Source of the DNA: CAZYBU01 sp964645775
Lineage (GTDB): Bacteria > Spirochaetota > UBA4802 > UBA5550
NCBI GenBank assembly: GCA_964645775.1
Contig: CAZYBU010000011.1
Location: forward strand, 16,462 to 80,461
DNA length: 64,000 bases
Direction of reading: 5' to 3'
Under the pieces are notes generated by a model, which saw only the letters and a program-made list of their open reading frames with translations, ran no database searches and was not told where the DNA came from. Below, in pieces: positions 17,185 through 26,487 of this stretch. The position numbers were made by a program, and so were the translations under genes. Each line of letters begins with the position of its first letter. Position 1 is the stretch's first letter.

Positions 17185-17605
17185 TGAAATTCCCTTTTTT
17201 TGATATGTCCCGTTTGTCTGTGGGAGTCTCACTTGCGGAAATCTGGTCCCAGGCGCTTCGGAGGTCCTTGAGCATGGTGACGACCCTTTTAAGGGCCTCG
17301 GCGTCCTTGTTCATGTTGGCCTCGAGAAGGCTTTTCTTGAAGTACATGTAGAGGTTGAAGAGGTTCTGGGCAATTTCTCCTCCATCATTCATGTTCAGGG
17401 AGAGAAGAAGTTCTGTTATGATATCCTGGGCTTTTATGATGTTGGTGTTGACCACGTCATAGCTCTTAGGGTCCATATTTTCGATGGCAATATTAATGAA
17501 CTTGATGGCTCCGTCATAAAGCATGACAATAAGTTTGCCCTGATTGGCGGTGTTTATCTGTGTTTCCTTGTACTGGTTGTAAGGATTATTTTTAGGCAAG
17601 GCCAT
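17171..17605 (-). CDS. fliS: Flagellin export chaperone FliS
   Basis: Binds the flagellin C-terminus in the cytoplasm and keeps it unpolymerised before export. The N-terminus NPYNQYKETQINTANQGKL and the following LIVMLYDGAIKFI are typical FliS features, as is the four-helix length (144 residues). It ends inside the FlgN-like gene, forming a two-gene flagellar unit. No fliD or flagellin gene is in the window. Strong evidence that the organism makes flagella. Confidence 0.92.
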   Translation of the reverse strand: MALPKNNPYNQYKETQINTANQGKLIVMLYDGAIKFINIAIENMDPKSYDVVNTNIIKAQDIITELLLSLNMNDGGEIAQNLFNLYMYFKKSLLEANMNKDAEALKRVVTMLKDLRSAWDQISASETPTDKRDISKKGNFSVEG

Positions 17606-17731
17606 CCCATCCCCTGTCTAGAATATGCAGCGCGGGACTCCTCCCATCGTTCACTGCTGTATATAATATCGTATCCTCAGGGAGCAATCTTGACATATCT
17701 TTATGGATTAATCGGTCCCCCCGGAACGGTT

Positions 17732-18616
17732 TCATGCAAGTATATTCTTCAGACGGTTATATATATCTTTGTATTTCTTGCCCGTTTTCTCTACAATTTC
17801 ATCGGGAAGGGGAGGAGGGGGCGAGTCTTTGTCCCAGCCTGTGGTATCAAGGTAATCACGAATGAACTGTTTGTCCAGGCTCGCGGGCGATTCTCCCGGT
17901 TTATAGGTGGATTTTTCCCAGAATCGTGAACTGTCCGGGGTCAGTACCTCGTCAATGAGGATTATCTCATTATCCACGTATCCGAACTCAAGCTTTGTGT
18001 CTGCCAGTATGATGTCGATTTCCGCCAGGATATCACGGGCTGTCTCGTAGATCCTGATGGTTAGGTCAGCCAGGTGACGGGCGGTCTGGTCCCCCAGCTT
18101 TTTCTGCATGTACTCGATGCTCACATTCTCATCATGGCCAGTATCTTCCTTTGTGGCCGGAGTGAATATCGGGGCAGGAAGCTGTTCGGCCATTCTCAGG
18201 CCCTCCGGGAGAGGTATGCCGCATACGCTTCCGGTATTCTGGTAGTCTTTCCAGCCGCTCCCTATGATATAACCCCGGGCAACGCATTCGAAATCGATGC
18301 GGCGTGTTTTTCTGACCAGAAGAGATCTGTCCCCGAGGAGCTCCGGGTAATCGCAGAAGGGCTCGGGGAAACGGGAAACGTCATCTTCCACCACGTGATT
18401 GTTTATGAAGTTAAGTTTTTTAAACCATAGGTTCGATATCTGGTTCAGGACCACACCTTTACCCGGTATGCCGTTGGGAAATACATGATCAAAAGCTGAG
18501 ATCCTGTCCGTTGAAACAATGATCATATGTTCCGCGTCGACCCGATAGAGGTCGCGAACCTTTCCGCTGTACTGCTTTTTTGCGCCCGGTACCTTGATTT
18601 CCGTAAGAGCTCTCAT
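17732..18616 (-). CDS. purC: Phosphoribosylaminoimidazole-succinocarboxamide synthase
   Basis: SAICAR synthase, joining CAIR and aspartate with ATP in purine synthesis. Recognised by SGKVRDLY near the N-terminus, TDRISAFD, and ILADTKLEFG with IDEVLTPDSSRFW. 294 residues matches the longer single-domain form. GGGAGGAG precedes the ATG. Lies 21 bases after gatB in the same direction, so the two are probably co-transcribed. Confidence 0.96.
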   Translation of the reverse strand: MRALTEIKVPGAKKQYSGKVRDLYRVDAEHMIIVSTDRISAFDHVFPNGIPGKGVVLNQISNLWFKKLNFINNHVVEDDVSRFPEPFCDYPELLGDRSLLVRKTRRIDFECVARGYIIGSGWKDYQNTGSVCGIPLPEGLRMAEQLPAPIFTPATKEDTGHDENVSIEYMQKKLGDQTARHLADLTIRIYETARDILAEIDIILADTKLEFGYVDNEIILIDEVLTPDSSRFWEKSTYKPGESPASLDKQFIRDYLDTTGWDKDSPPPPLPDEIVEKTGKKYKDIYNRLKNILA

Positions 18617-18637
18617 GCTCCTCCCTCTACGTTTAAT

Positions 18638-20083
18638 CTATTCTTGAAGTTTCTTTTTCAGTATTTCATTTACCAGCTGAGGATTAGCCCGTCCCCGGGA
18701 GGCTTTCATTACCTGCCCCACAAGGAAGCCCAGGGCCTTCTCCTTCCCGTTGCGGTAATCATCAGCGCTCTGCGGGTTTTCGGCAAGGACTTTATCTATC
18801 ATCTCCTCAATGGCGCCCGAGTCCGTAACCTGTTTAAGGCCCTTCTTCTTCACTATCTCTTCCGCCCCCAGGTCCGAATCCAGCATCTCTTCAAAAACCG
18901 TCTTTGCGATCTTGCCGCTTATGGTTCCCTTCTCAACCAGGAGGAGAAGTCCGGCCAGGCGACCTGGAGAAATACGGAAGGTATCAATCGACTCCATCTC
19001 CTCCACGCGGCCCATAAGTTCGCTCATCACGAAATTTGACGCCTTCTTCGCAGGGACTCCCTCGCTCACCACCTGTTCGTAGTACTCCGCAAGCTGCCGG
19101 ACAGCCGTGAGGACGCCCGCGTCATAATCGGGGAGGCCGTAATCTCTCACGAACCGTTCTCTTTTCTCGTCCGGAAGTTCAGGTAACCCGCGGCTGATTT
19201 CTTCAATATATTCGTCGGAGAGGAGAACAGGGGGGAGGTCAGGATCGGGAAAATACCTGTAATCGTGAGCGTGTTCCTTCGTCCTCATGCTGTAGGTCTC
19301 CTGACGGTCCGCGTCCCAGAGCCGTGTCTCCTGGAGGATCGCTTCGCCCGATTCCAGCATCCTCTGTTGCCGCCCGATCTCGAATATCAGGGCCTGTCGA
19401 ACGGCACGGAAGGAGTTGAGGTTCTTTATCTCCACCTTTTCACCGAAAGGTTCGGTGCCTTTTCTGCGAAGGGAGACATTAACGTCACAGCGAAGACTCC
19501 CTTCTTCCATATTAACGTCGGAGACGCCGATATATTTCATCAGGGTCTTCATCTTGCTTAGATACTCATAGGCCTCGTCGGCTGAGCGTATGTCCGGTTC
19601 GGATACGATCTCGGCCAGAGGAACGCCTGTTCGGTTCAGGTCGACGTAGGATACCTTCTCGGCAGGATCCTCGGAGTGGATCGATTTCCCTGCGTCTTCC
19701 TCCAGATGAAGACGTGTAATCCCGATCTTTTTGACTTCCCCGTCAATGATGATCTCAATCTCTCCGCCCTGGCAGATGGGCCTGTCGTACTGTGATATCT
19801 GATAGGCTTTGGGAAGATCGGGATAGAAGTAGTTCTTCCGGTCGAATTTGCTGTACCGGGCTATGGTCCCTTTAAGGGCGAGGCCTGCCCGTATCCCCTT
19901 TCGGAGAGCCTCCTCATTGAGCACAGGAAGGACGCCCGGCATTCCGAGGCAGACGGGACAGGTCTGGGTATTTGGTTCGGAGCCGAATTTTGTAGAGCAT
20001 CCGCAGAATATTTTTGATTCAGTGTTCAGCTGGACATGAACCTCAAGACCGATGACAGTCTCATAGGATCGGGTATCGGCCAT
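18638..20083 (-). CDS. gatB: Aspartyl/glutamyl-tRNA amidotransferase subunit B
   Basis: Subunit of the GatCAB complex that converts Glu-tRNA(Gln) and Asp-tRNA(Asn) to the amide forms. The N-terminus ETVIGLEVHVQL, followed by SKIFCGCS and CPVCLGMPG (zinc-binding cysteines), is diagnostic; the C-terminal YqeY-like domain ends in NEILKKKL. 481 residues is full length. GAGGTAG precedes the ATG. gatA and gatC are not in the window. Confidence 0.97.
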   Translation of the reverse strand: MADTRSYETVIGLEVHVQLNTESKIFCGCSTKFGSEPNTQTCPVCLGMPGVLPVLNEEALRKGIRAGLALKGTIARYSKFDRKNYFYPDLPKAYQISQYDRPICQGGEIEIIIDGEVKKIGITRLHLEEDAGKSIHSEDPAEKVSYVDLNRTGVPLAEIVSEPDIRSADEAYEYLSKMKTLMKYIGVSDVNMEEGSLRCDVNVSLRRKGTEPFGEKVEIKNLNSFRAVRQALIFEIGRQQRMLESGEAILQETRLWDADRQETYSMRTKEHAHDYRYFPDPDLPPVLLSDEYIEEISRGLPELPDEKRERFVRDYGLPDYDAGVLTAVRQLAEYYEQVVSEGVPAKKASNFVMSELMGRVEEMESIDTFRISPGRLAGLLLLVEKGTISGKIAKTVFEEMLDSDLGAEEIVKKKGLKQVTDSGAIEEMIDKVLAENPQSADDYRNGKEKALGFLVGQVMKASRGRANPQLVNEILKKKLQE

Positions 20084-20193
20084 ATCTACCTCGTAATGGT
20101 GGACATCTATGGAAAAAACTGTTGGACAACAGCCCCGGTTAGCGTAACTCCCGGAGTGGCTATGTTACTCAAAGAGCCAGGGGAGCGAACAAT

Positions 20194-20727
20194 TTGTCAA
20201 GAAAAATGAAGAACCTTCTGAAAAGGATGGGGCCTCTTCTGGTCCCATTCATTATGCTGTTGACCGGCCTATTGATTGGTCATCTGACAGGCGTGTTCTG
20301 GTCAGGACAATTTTTACGCGGCAAAGGGGAAGGTTTCATGCTCATGCGACCTTCCTCGTCTTTTATGGAAGTATATATGCACCTGAACAGTCCCAATCCC
20401 TTTGCCAGGACCGGAGCCTACTATTCCCTGGCCGGCCTGGAGATTATGGAGAGAGAAGACCTTATCAGGCGATATAGAGAGGAGCGTTATACTGTTTTAA
20501 AAAGAACCATCCTCTGGACTCTCGGGGAGAGGATGGAGAAAGAGTCTTACGCTGATCTCTGTTTCACTCTGGTGGAAGCCAGGGGAGCGGATGAGATCCG
20601 CCTTATACTGACGACCCTCCGGGATCGCTATCCCTGTTCCTTTCCGGAGATGCTTGAAAAGCGAAAAGGGAAATTGCCCGATCCTGATAAACCTGGCATA
20701 AAAGTGCGCGCAACGGGCTGTCCCTGA
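20194..20727 (+). CDS. Membrane-anchored helical-repeat protein, function unknown
   Basis: 177 residues. One hydrophobic segment (about 14-33, LLVPFIMLLTGLLIGHL) would anchor it in the inner membrane. The remainder looks like short helix pairs of the HEAT type (ARTGAYYSLAGLEIM, RTILWTLGERM). TTG at 20194 has GGGGAG upstream; ATG at 20206 is an alternative. Stands alone ahead of the proA operon. Confidence 0.55.
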   Translation: MSRKMKNLLKRMGPLLVPFIMLLTGLLIGHLTGVFWSGQFLRGKGEGFMLMRPSSSFMEVYMHLNSPNPFARTGAYYSLAGLEIMEREDLIRRYREERYTVLKRTILWTLGERMEKESYADLCFTLVEARGADEIRLILTTLRDRYPCSFPEMLEKRKGKLPDPDKPGIKVRATGCP

Positions 20728-20811
20728 CTCCCGCGAGTGAAGGAATTGTTCTTGTCAAGGAAGGGGTCCGGGTTGCATCTTGAGTATTGAGTGGAGAAGG
20801 GGAGTGTATTT

Positions 20812-22062
20812 ATGGATTTTCAGTCTTATGTTGACAGAATCTGCAGGGCGGCCCGGGACGCGTCCCGGAGTATCGCCCGAATGCCGGCCTCCAGCAAGAA
20901 CGACCTTCTGAGAAGCATGGCTGCCGCCCTGAGGCAGGCGGCACCGGAGATTATATCCGAGAATAAAAAGGATCTGGAGGAGGGTAAACGAGCCGGCATA
21001 AGTGACGCGCTGTACGACCGCCTCCTTCTGGATGAAAAACGTATAGAGGGTATGGCCCGTTCTATCGAGGAAATCGCGGCCCTTCCTGATCCGGTTGGGC
21101 GTGTGGAAAACATGAAGGTCATGGAATCGGGAATACGGGTCGGTCAGATGCGTGTCCCCCTCGGTACCGTGGCAGTAATTTTTGAGTCCCGACCCAACGT
21201 GACTACGGACATAGCGGCTCTGTGCATCAAATCGGGCAATGCTTCCATTCTCCGGGGAGGCAAAGAGGCAATCTTCTCCAACCGGGCTCTCCATGAAGTA
21301 GTTACCCGGGTCATCAGGGAAAACCACTCCGACCCGGCCATCGTCTCCTTTATAGGAGAGACCGACCGGGGTGTGGTACCGGAGCTGTTAAAAAGGGACG
21401 ACATGATTGATATCGTTATACCGAGAGGAGGAGAGGGTCTCATAAAGATGGTCACTGAACTCTCCAGTATTCCTGTGATAAAACATGATAAGGGCCTCTG
21501 TCACATATTTGTGGATGAGAGCGCCCTGCCGGAAATGGCTGAGGCTGTGTCCGTAAACGCCAAGGTCCAGAGGCCCGGGGTGTGCAACGCCGTGGAGACA
21601 CTTCTTATCCACTCCGGATACAGGGGAACAAAAGAACTTCTTGAGGCCCTGGACCGGGAAGGGGTCGAGCTTCGAGGCTGCGCCCGGACGGTGGAGGCCC
21701 TTCCAGACAGGGTAAAGACGGCAACGGATGAGGACTGGGATACGGAATATCTTGATCTGATACTTTCTGTCCAGATCGTCGATTCCCTGGATGACGCCAT
21801 GGACCACATCGCACGGCACAGCTCCGGTCATTCCGAGGCGATCATCACCACGTTCTATCCCAATGCCGACAGGTTCATAAACGAGGTCGATTCAGCCGCT
21901 GTCTTCGTGAATGCTTCGACCCGTTTCCATGACGGAGGTGAATTCGGCCTGGGCGCCGAGGTCGGCATATCGACAGAGAAGCTTCACGCCCGGGGCGCGA
22001 TGGGAGTGGAAGGTCTTACGACCCTGAAATACGTGGTTACGGGAAGAGGGGAGATCCGCTGA
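20812..22062 (+). CDS. proA: Gamma-glutamyl phosphate reductase (glutamate-5-semialdehyde dehydrogenase)
   Basis: Reduces glutamyl-5-phosphate with NADPH, the second step of proline synthesis. Conserved landmarks include VIFESRPNVTTD, SGNASILRGGKEA, and the catalytic cysteine in RPGVCNAVETLL. 416 residues from the ATG with GGGGAG seven bases upstream; a slightly longer frame exists. proB lies 12.5 kb away behind obgE, so the pair is split. First gene of proA-nadD-LCP-rsfS. Confidence 0.97.
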   Translation: MDFQSYVDRICRAARDASRSIARMPASSKNDLLRSMAAALRQAAPEIISENKKDLEEGKRAGISDALYDRLLLDEKRIEGMARSIEEIAALPDPVGRVENMKVMESGIRVGQMRVPLGTVAVIFESRPNVTTDIAALCIKSGNASILRGGKEAIFSNRALHEVVTRVIRENHSDPAIVSFIGETDRGVVPELLKRDDMIDIVIPRGGEGLIKMVTELSSIPVIKHDKGLCHIFVDESALPEMAEAVSVNAKVQRPGVCNAVETLLIHSGYRGTKELLEALDREGVELRGCARTVEALPDRVKTATDEDWDTEYLDLILSVQIVDSLDDAMDHIARHSSGHSEAIITTFYPNADRFINEVDSAAVFVNASTRFHDGGEFGLGAEVGISTEKLHARGAMGVEGLTTLKYVVTGRGEIR

Positions 22063-22064
22063 CA

Positions 22065-22643
22065 TTGAAGGTCGGAATCTTTGGAGGAACCTTTAATCCC
22101 GTACACAATGGTCACCTTGTGGCCGCGGAACAGGTACGGGAAGAGGCCCGGCTTGATATGATACTCTTCATCCCGGTAAAGGAACCTGTCCATAAAAAAG
22201 ATGAGATGCTCGCCCCGGCTCGCCATCGATTGGAAATGCTGGAACTTATCTGTGAAAAGAATCCCGGGTTTACGGTGACAGACTGCGAGATAATGCGGGA
22301 TGGCCCATCCTACACCCTTACAACCGTGCGGGAGATGCTCGAAAAGCGGCGGGGTGACGATGTAGTTCTTGTCATTGGGGCCGATTCTTTCAACGACTTT
22401 CATTACTGGTACAGGTGGGAGGAGATTCTCGATCTTGTCCCTCTTGTGGTGCTGCAGCGACCCGGAGAAAAAATTGATTCGGAACGATACCCTAAAGCCA
22501 GGGTGACGGTTGTACAGAACGCACGGCTCGACATAAGTTCAACTGACATACGTAACCGAATTACAGAGGGGAGGTCGATACGATACCTCCTCCCTGAAGA
22601 TGTCAGGGAATATATCAACCGGAAAGGAGTGTACCGAGCTTGA
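22065..22643 (+). CDS. nadD: Nicotinate-nucleotide adenylyltransferase
   Basis: Forms deamido-NAD from nicotinate mononucleotide and ATP. GIFGGTFNPVHNGHL carries the HxGH nucleotidyltransferase motif, and ISSTDIRNRI is the C-terminal ISSTxxR signature. 192 residues. TTG start two bases after proA. Its stop overlaps the next start (TTGA). Confidence 0.95.
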   Translation: MKVGIFGGTFNPVHNGHLVAAEQVREEARLDMILFIPVKEPVHKKDEMLAPARHRLEMLELICEKNPGFTVTDCEIMRDGPSYTLTTVREMLEKRRGDDVVLVIGADSFNDFHYWYRWEEILDLVPLVVLQRPGEKIDSERYPKARVTVVQNARLDISSTDIRNRITEGRSIRYLLPEDVREYINRKGVYRA

Positions 22644-23737
22644 AACGTAAGTGCGTTATCATACTTGTACCGGTCATCATCGTTGTTCTTCTCATGGGAG
22701 GCATGTATCTCTATCAGATATATACCCGTAATGCTGTTGAAACCCTTGTGAACAAAGGCCAGATGATTAATATTCTCCTGGCGGGGGGCAATTCCTTCAA
22801 CAACAGGTACTATCGTTTTTACGCAATCCTTTCTCTCAATTCCGATAACCGCATGATCGGAATTACGTATATTCCCCCTGATTTCAGGGTGGTTGTGAAC
22901 AGTCGAAGAAACAGGGTCCTGCCCGTTCAAAAAGTCTCCATGGAAGACTTTGACCTCATCCGGAAGTCGATCCAGGATACACTTAAACTCCAGATCCCAT
23001 TCTACATCGAGCTCTACGCGCCGGATGTGGAACGTTTCGTGGACCTCGTAGGGGGGCTTAACCAGTTCGTCTTTGATCAGGTGGAGGGGGAGTACTTCCG
23101 ACCCTACAGAGAAAATTACCTGAACGGCTATAAAGTCATGAAGTATATTAATAACCCTGCTACCATATACATCAGGTTTGACCGGATCCAGGATATCCTC
23201 TCCACCCTCTTTTTTAAAAAAGAAAAGAAGATAGATGTTCTTAACCGGGAATTCATTGAAAAAATATCCGGTTCTGTTCGCACGAACCTTCTTCCCCAGG
23301 AGTCTCTTAGCCTGGCTCGACTTGTGATGCAGAGCGATCGTATGATCTCGGTTGTTCCGCCGGGTGAGCTGCGTGACGGAACCTACATGGTAGATGATAT
23401 AGCCTTTCGATTGTATGAAAGCGAGTTTTTGACGCCCCTTATCGTTGATACGTTGTCCGAGGAGGCCCCGAAAATCCGGATACTGAACGGAACCCGCATT
23501 CCCGGTCTGGCCAGGCGCATGCGTAACAGCCTTATACGGGACGGGGTCTCCGTGGTTGAATTCAGCACCGCTCCCTACCAGGAGATGAAACGGACAGTCG
23601 TCGTTAACCGGGAAGGAGACGCCCGGGCCGCCTTCCGGGTATCGGAAATGACAGGTATAGATACAATCTATCATATAGTTGATACATCCAGAATGAATAA
23701 CGTTCTCATGATTATTGGGGAGGATATGTCAAGATGA
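22640..23737 (+). CDS. LytR-CpsA-Psr (LCP)-like membrane protein with LytR C-terminal domain
   Basis: 365 residues: one N-terminal transmembrane segment (about 5-25), an extracytoplasmic LCP-like domain (about 40-265) and a LytR_C domain beginning at KIRILNGTRIPGLARRM. LCP proteins transfer glycopolymers to the cell wall. Here the arginine-rich pyrophosphate motifs of classic LCP enzymes are not obvious, so transferase activity is uncertain. It sits between nadD and rsfS, a common position for this family, and overlaps both neighbours by four bases. Confidence 0.75.
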   Translation: MKRKCVIILVPVIIVVLLMGGMYLYQIYTRNAVETLVNKGQMINILLAGGNSFNNRYYRFYAILSLNSDNRMIGITYIPPDFRVVVNSRRNRVLPVQKVSMEDFDLIRKSIQDTLKLQIPFYIELYAPDVERFVDLVGGLNQFVFDQVEGEYFRPYRENYLNGYKVMKYINNPATIYIRFDRIQDILSTLFFKKEKKIDVLNREFIEKISGSVRTNLLPQESLSLARLVMQSDRMISVVPPGELRDGTYMVDDIAFRLYESEFLTPLIVDTLSEEAPKIRILNGTRIPGLARRMRNSLIRDGVSVVEFSTAPYQEMKRTVVVNREGDARAAFRVSEMTGIDTIYHIVDTSRMNNVLMIIGEDMSR

Positions 23738-24102
23738 CGGGAGAACCGATTCAGAACATGAAGGAAGACGTGCCGGGAGAGGTCGTTGAGACGGGACACT
23801 TTCTTGATTCAAAGAAAGGAGAAGATATTGAGATCCTTGACCTTCGGGAAGTGAACAGTTACCTGGAATTTTTTGTGATCGTTACGGGGAACTCGAAGAC
23901 CCAGTGCCGCTCCATGGCCCGGGATATTATGCGGCATTCCCGTGACCTGGGGCTTGAACCTCTTCATGAACCGGACCTGGATTCCGAATGGATCATCATT
24001 GACTGTGGGGATCTTGTTATCCATATTTTCACGCCCGAGGCCCGGTCGTTCTACCAGCTTGAAAAACTCTGGGGGGACGCGAGACGCGTTGCTCTCTCCT
24101 GA
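23734..24102 (+). CDS. rsfS: Ribosomal silencing factor RsfS
   Basis: Binds protein L14 and blocks joining of ribosomal subunits when nutrients are short. The conserved core EDIEILDLREVNSYLEFFVI and TGNSKTQCRSMARDI, ending in HIFTPEARSFYQLEKLW, is clear. 122 residues. ATGA overlap with the LCP gene; nadD-rsfS linkage is common in bacteria. Confidence 0.95.
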   Translation: MTGEPIQNMKEDVPGEVVETGHFLDSKKGEDIEILDLREVNSYLEFFVIVTGNSKTQCRSMARDIMRHSRDLGLEPLHEPDLDSEWIIIDCGDLVIHIFTPEARSFYQLEKLWGDARRVALS

Positions 24103-24183
24103 TGATGGCAAATAATTCTTGATTCATTACAACATCTGTGTTTCTATCCCCCTATCTCTGAAAAGAAACAAAAGGAGTTATCC

Positions 24184-25476
24184 ATGACAATCATAACAGA
24201 TGTACATGCCCGTGAAATCCTTGATTCGAGAGGCAACCCCACTATCGAAGTGGAGGTCGAACTTGCATCCGGTTTCCGAGGTCGGGCCGCTGTTCCTTCC
24301 GGTGCTTCTACGGGAGAACACGAGGCCGTAGAACTCAGAGATGGCGACAAAGAGCGGTATCTCGGCAAAGGGGTACAGAAGGCTGTGGACAACGTAAACG
24401 AGATCATAGCCGGGGCTATTATTGAGATGGATGCTCTCCGCCAGAATGAGATCGATACGATCCTCAGAGACCTGGACGGGACGCCCAACAAGGCTAAACT
24501 GGGAGCCAACGCCATCCTGGGAGTCTCCCTGGCCTGCGCGAAAGCGGTTGCCACTACCTTTGATATGCCTCTTTACCGGTATATCGGGGGGGTAAGCTCC
24601 TGTGAGCTGCCGGTACCTATGATGAATATCATAAACGGTGGTTCTCACGCCGACTCTAACGTTGACATTCAGGAGTTTATGGTTATGCCTGTGGGGGCTT
24701 CTTCTTTCCGTGAGGGTCTACGCATGGGAGTGGAGACATTCCATGCCCTGAAGAAGGTCCTTTCTGAGAGCGGCTATGTGACAAGTGTCGGCGATGAAGG
24801 AGGATTCGCGCCTTCCCTGAAGTCGAACGAAGAGCCTCTGGAGAAGATCATGGAGGCTATTAAACGGGCCGGTTATACTCCGGGTGAAGACCTGGCCATA
24901 GCCATGGATATAGCGGCCAGTGAGTTTTACGATGCGAAAAAGAAGAAGTATGTTTTTGCCAAAAGCGACGGCAGGGAGCTTTCCAGCGGTGAGATGGTTG
25001 ATCTCATGGAAAAATGGGTACAGAACTACCCCATCGTTTCCATTGAGGACGGACTGGACGAGAACGACTGGGAAGGCTGGGAAGAGATGACTGCCCGACT
25101 TGGATCAAAGATCCAGATCGTGGGGGACGACCTTTTCGTTACCAGTACGGAGCGACTGGCCAAGGGGATTGAACGCAATATAGCTAACTCCATCCTGATA
25201 AAGGTGAACCAGATTGGGACCTTGACAGAGACCCTTGACGCTATCGAAATGGCCCGTAGAGCGGGATACACATCCGTGGTCTCCCACCGGTCCGGCGAGA
25301 CCGAAGATACGACGATTTCCGATCTGGTTGTTGCCATGAATACGGGCCAGATTAAGACCGGTTCAGCTTCCAGGACCGACCGTATCGCCAAGTATAATCA
25401 GCTCCTTCGTATTGAGGAGGACCTGGGCATAGCGGCCCGGTACAGGGGGAAAGGGGTCTTCTTTAACCTTGACTAG
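24184..25476 (+). CDS. eno: Enolase
   Basis: Interconverts 2-phosphoglycerate and phosphoenolpyruvate. Typical blocks: ARKILDSRGNPT-like start (AREILDSRGNPT), SGASTGEHEAVELRDGD, GDEGGFAPSL and SHRSGETEDTTISDL. 430 residues is standard. AAAGGAG precedes the ATG. An 81-base gap separates it from rsfS, and the divIC-like gene begins eight bases before its end. Confidence 0.98.
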   Translation: MTIITDVHAREILDSRGNPTIEVEVELASGFRGRAAVPSGASTGEHEAVELRDGDKERYLGKGVQKAVDNVNEIIAGAIIEMDALRQNEIDTILRDLDGTPNKAKLGANAILGVSLACAKAVATTFDMPLYRYIGGVSSCELPVPMMNIINGGSHADSNVDIQEFMVMPVGASSFREGLRMGVETFHALKKVLSESGYVTSVGDEGGFAPSLKSNEEPLEKIMEAIKRAGYTPGEDLAIAMDIAASEFYDAKKKKYVFAKSDGRELSSGEMVDLMEKWVQNYPIVSIEDGLDENDWEGWEEMTARLGSKIQIVGDDLFVTSTERLAKGIERNIANSILIKVNQIGTLTETLDAIEMARRAGYTSVVSHRSGETEDTTISDLVVAMNTGQIKTGSASRTDRIAKYNQLLRIEEDLGIAARYRGKGVFFNLD

Positions 25477-25912
25477 ACAGGGATATCGGTTTCTTACCTT
25501 TTTCGTTATCCTTCTTCTTGTAGCTGTCTATGTTTTCGTTTTCAGTGAGAGCGGAATGCTTGAACGGCGTGAATTGATGAAAATGAAGACGGCCATAGAG
25601 GATCGGACCGCTGAACTGGAACGGGACAGAAAGAGACTTGAAGCGGTCAGGGAATCATACCGACGGGGCGAGATGACGGACAGGGATCTTGTCCGGTCTG
25701 GATACCTGAAAAAAAATCAGGAGGTCGTTCGTTTCAGGGGACTGAATGGAGAGGATGAAAATGAAGTCTCCTTTCCTGGGGAGAAAGGTTTGGACTTCCC
25801 TGTAACCCTGGGGCATATAAGGATTCTCTGGCTTGTTTTTTCACTCCTCGTTCTTCTCCTCCTCTTTTTAAGGAGACCCGGAAGGGGATACGACGGCCGG
25901 GAGACTGTATGA
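25469..25912 (+). CDS. FtsB/DivIC-type septum formation protein with an extra C-terminal membrane segment
   Basis: 147 residues: a transmembrane helix (about 8-27), a charged coiled coil (ERRELMKMKTAIEDRTAELE) and a short FtsB-like domain (RSGYLKKNQEVVRF). A second hydrophobic helix (about 116-134) is unusual for this family. TTG start overlaps eno. FtsB/DivIC proteins scaffold the divisome with FtsL and FtsQ. The eno-divIC order with DUF501 next matches a widespread gene neighbourhood. Confidence 0.7.
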   Translation: MTRQGYRFLTFFVILLLVAVYVFVFSESGMLERRELMKMKTAIEDRTAELERDRKRLEAVRESYRRGEMTDRDLVRSGYLKKNQEVVRFRGLNGEDENEVSFPGEKGLDFPVTLGHIRILWLVFSLLVLLLLFLRRPGRGYDGRETV

Positions 25913-26487
25913 TAAAAGATAGTGTTATCGACAGGGATATAGGAGTCCTTCAATGTCAGCTTGAACGTGATTTCGTTAATCCTGCTGATATACTGGAACG
26001 GTGCGTCTGGGGGTTCCCGCGTCTCATCCTGCTTAATCCTCTGATACGGGAAAGAGAAACAAAGGATCTTCATGTCGATTTCCAGGCCCTCTCCAACCTG
26101 ATCTGGCTTACCTGCCCGTACCTGAACACGGAAATTCATGAGATCGAATCCCATGGCTACATCGATCGCATAGAGGATTTCATTCAAAGCGACCGGGAAC
26201 TTGAGACACGTATGAAAAACGCCCACGCACATTATTACCATCTCAGGAAGTCCCTGTTCCGAAACTACATGGGCAACATATCTTCCCTGGAGCTCAATGA
26301 CATCTTTAACTCCGGTATAGGGGGGATAACCGAGATTGATCACATCAAATGTCTGCATATTCATTACGCTCATTACAGGCTCTGTGACGATAATGTTGCC
26401 GGGCTTATCACGGAACATCTGCTGGAAGGTAAGCTGAACTGCAGACGGGGAAGGTGCCGGGAATGTCTCAAAGGGATAAAAGCCTGA
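25909..26487 (+). CDS. DUF501 family protein
   Basis: 192 residues. Matches the DUF501 pattern: LERCVWGFPRLILLNP near the start, WLTCPYLNTEIHEIES in the middle, and a C-terminal HYAHY...GRCRECLKG with clustered cysteines that could bind metal. The family's function is unknown. It follows a divIC-like gene behind eno, as in actinobacteria. ATGA overlap with the divIC-like gene. Confidence 0.8.
   Translation: MIKDSVIDRDIGVLQCQLERDFVNPADILERCVWGFPRLILLNPLIRERETKDLHVDFQALSNLIWLTCPYLNTEIHEIESHGYIDRIEDFIQSDRELETRMKNAHAHYYHLRKSLFRNYMGNISSLELNDIFNSGIGGITEIDHIKCLHIHYAHYRLCDDNVAGLITEHLLEGKLNCRRGRCRECLKGIKA

Noticed and set aside
22403..23674. Minus-strand 423-codon frame opposite nadD and the LCP gene
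   Set aside because: Spans two well-supported genes on the other strand and shows no motif.
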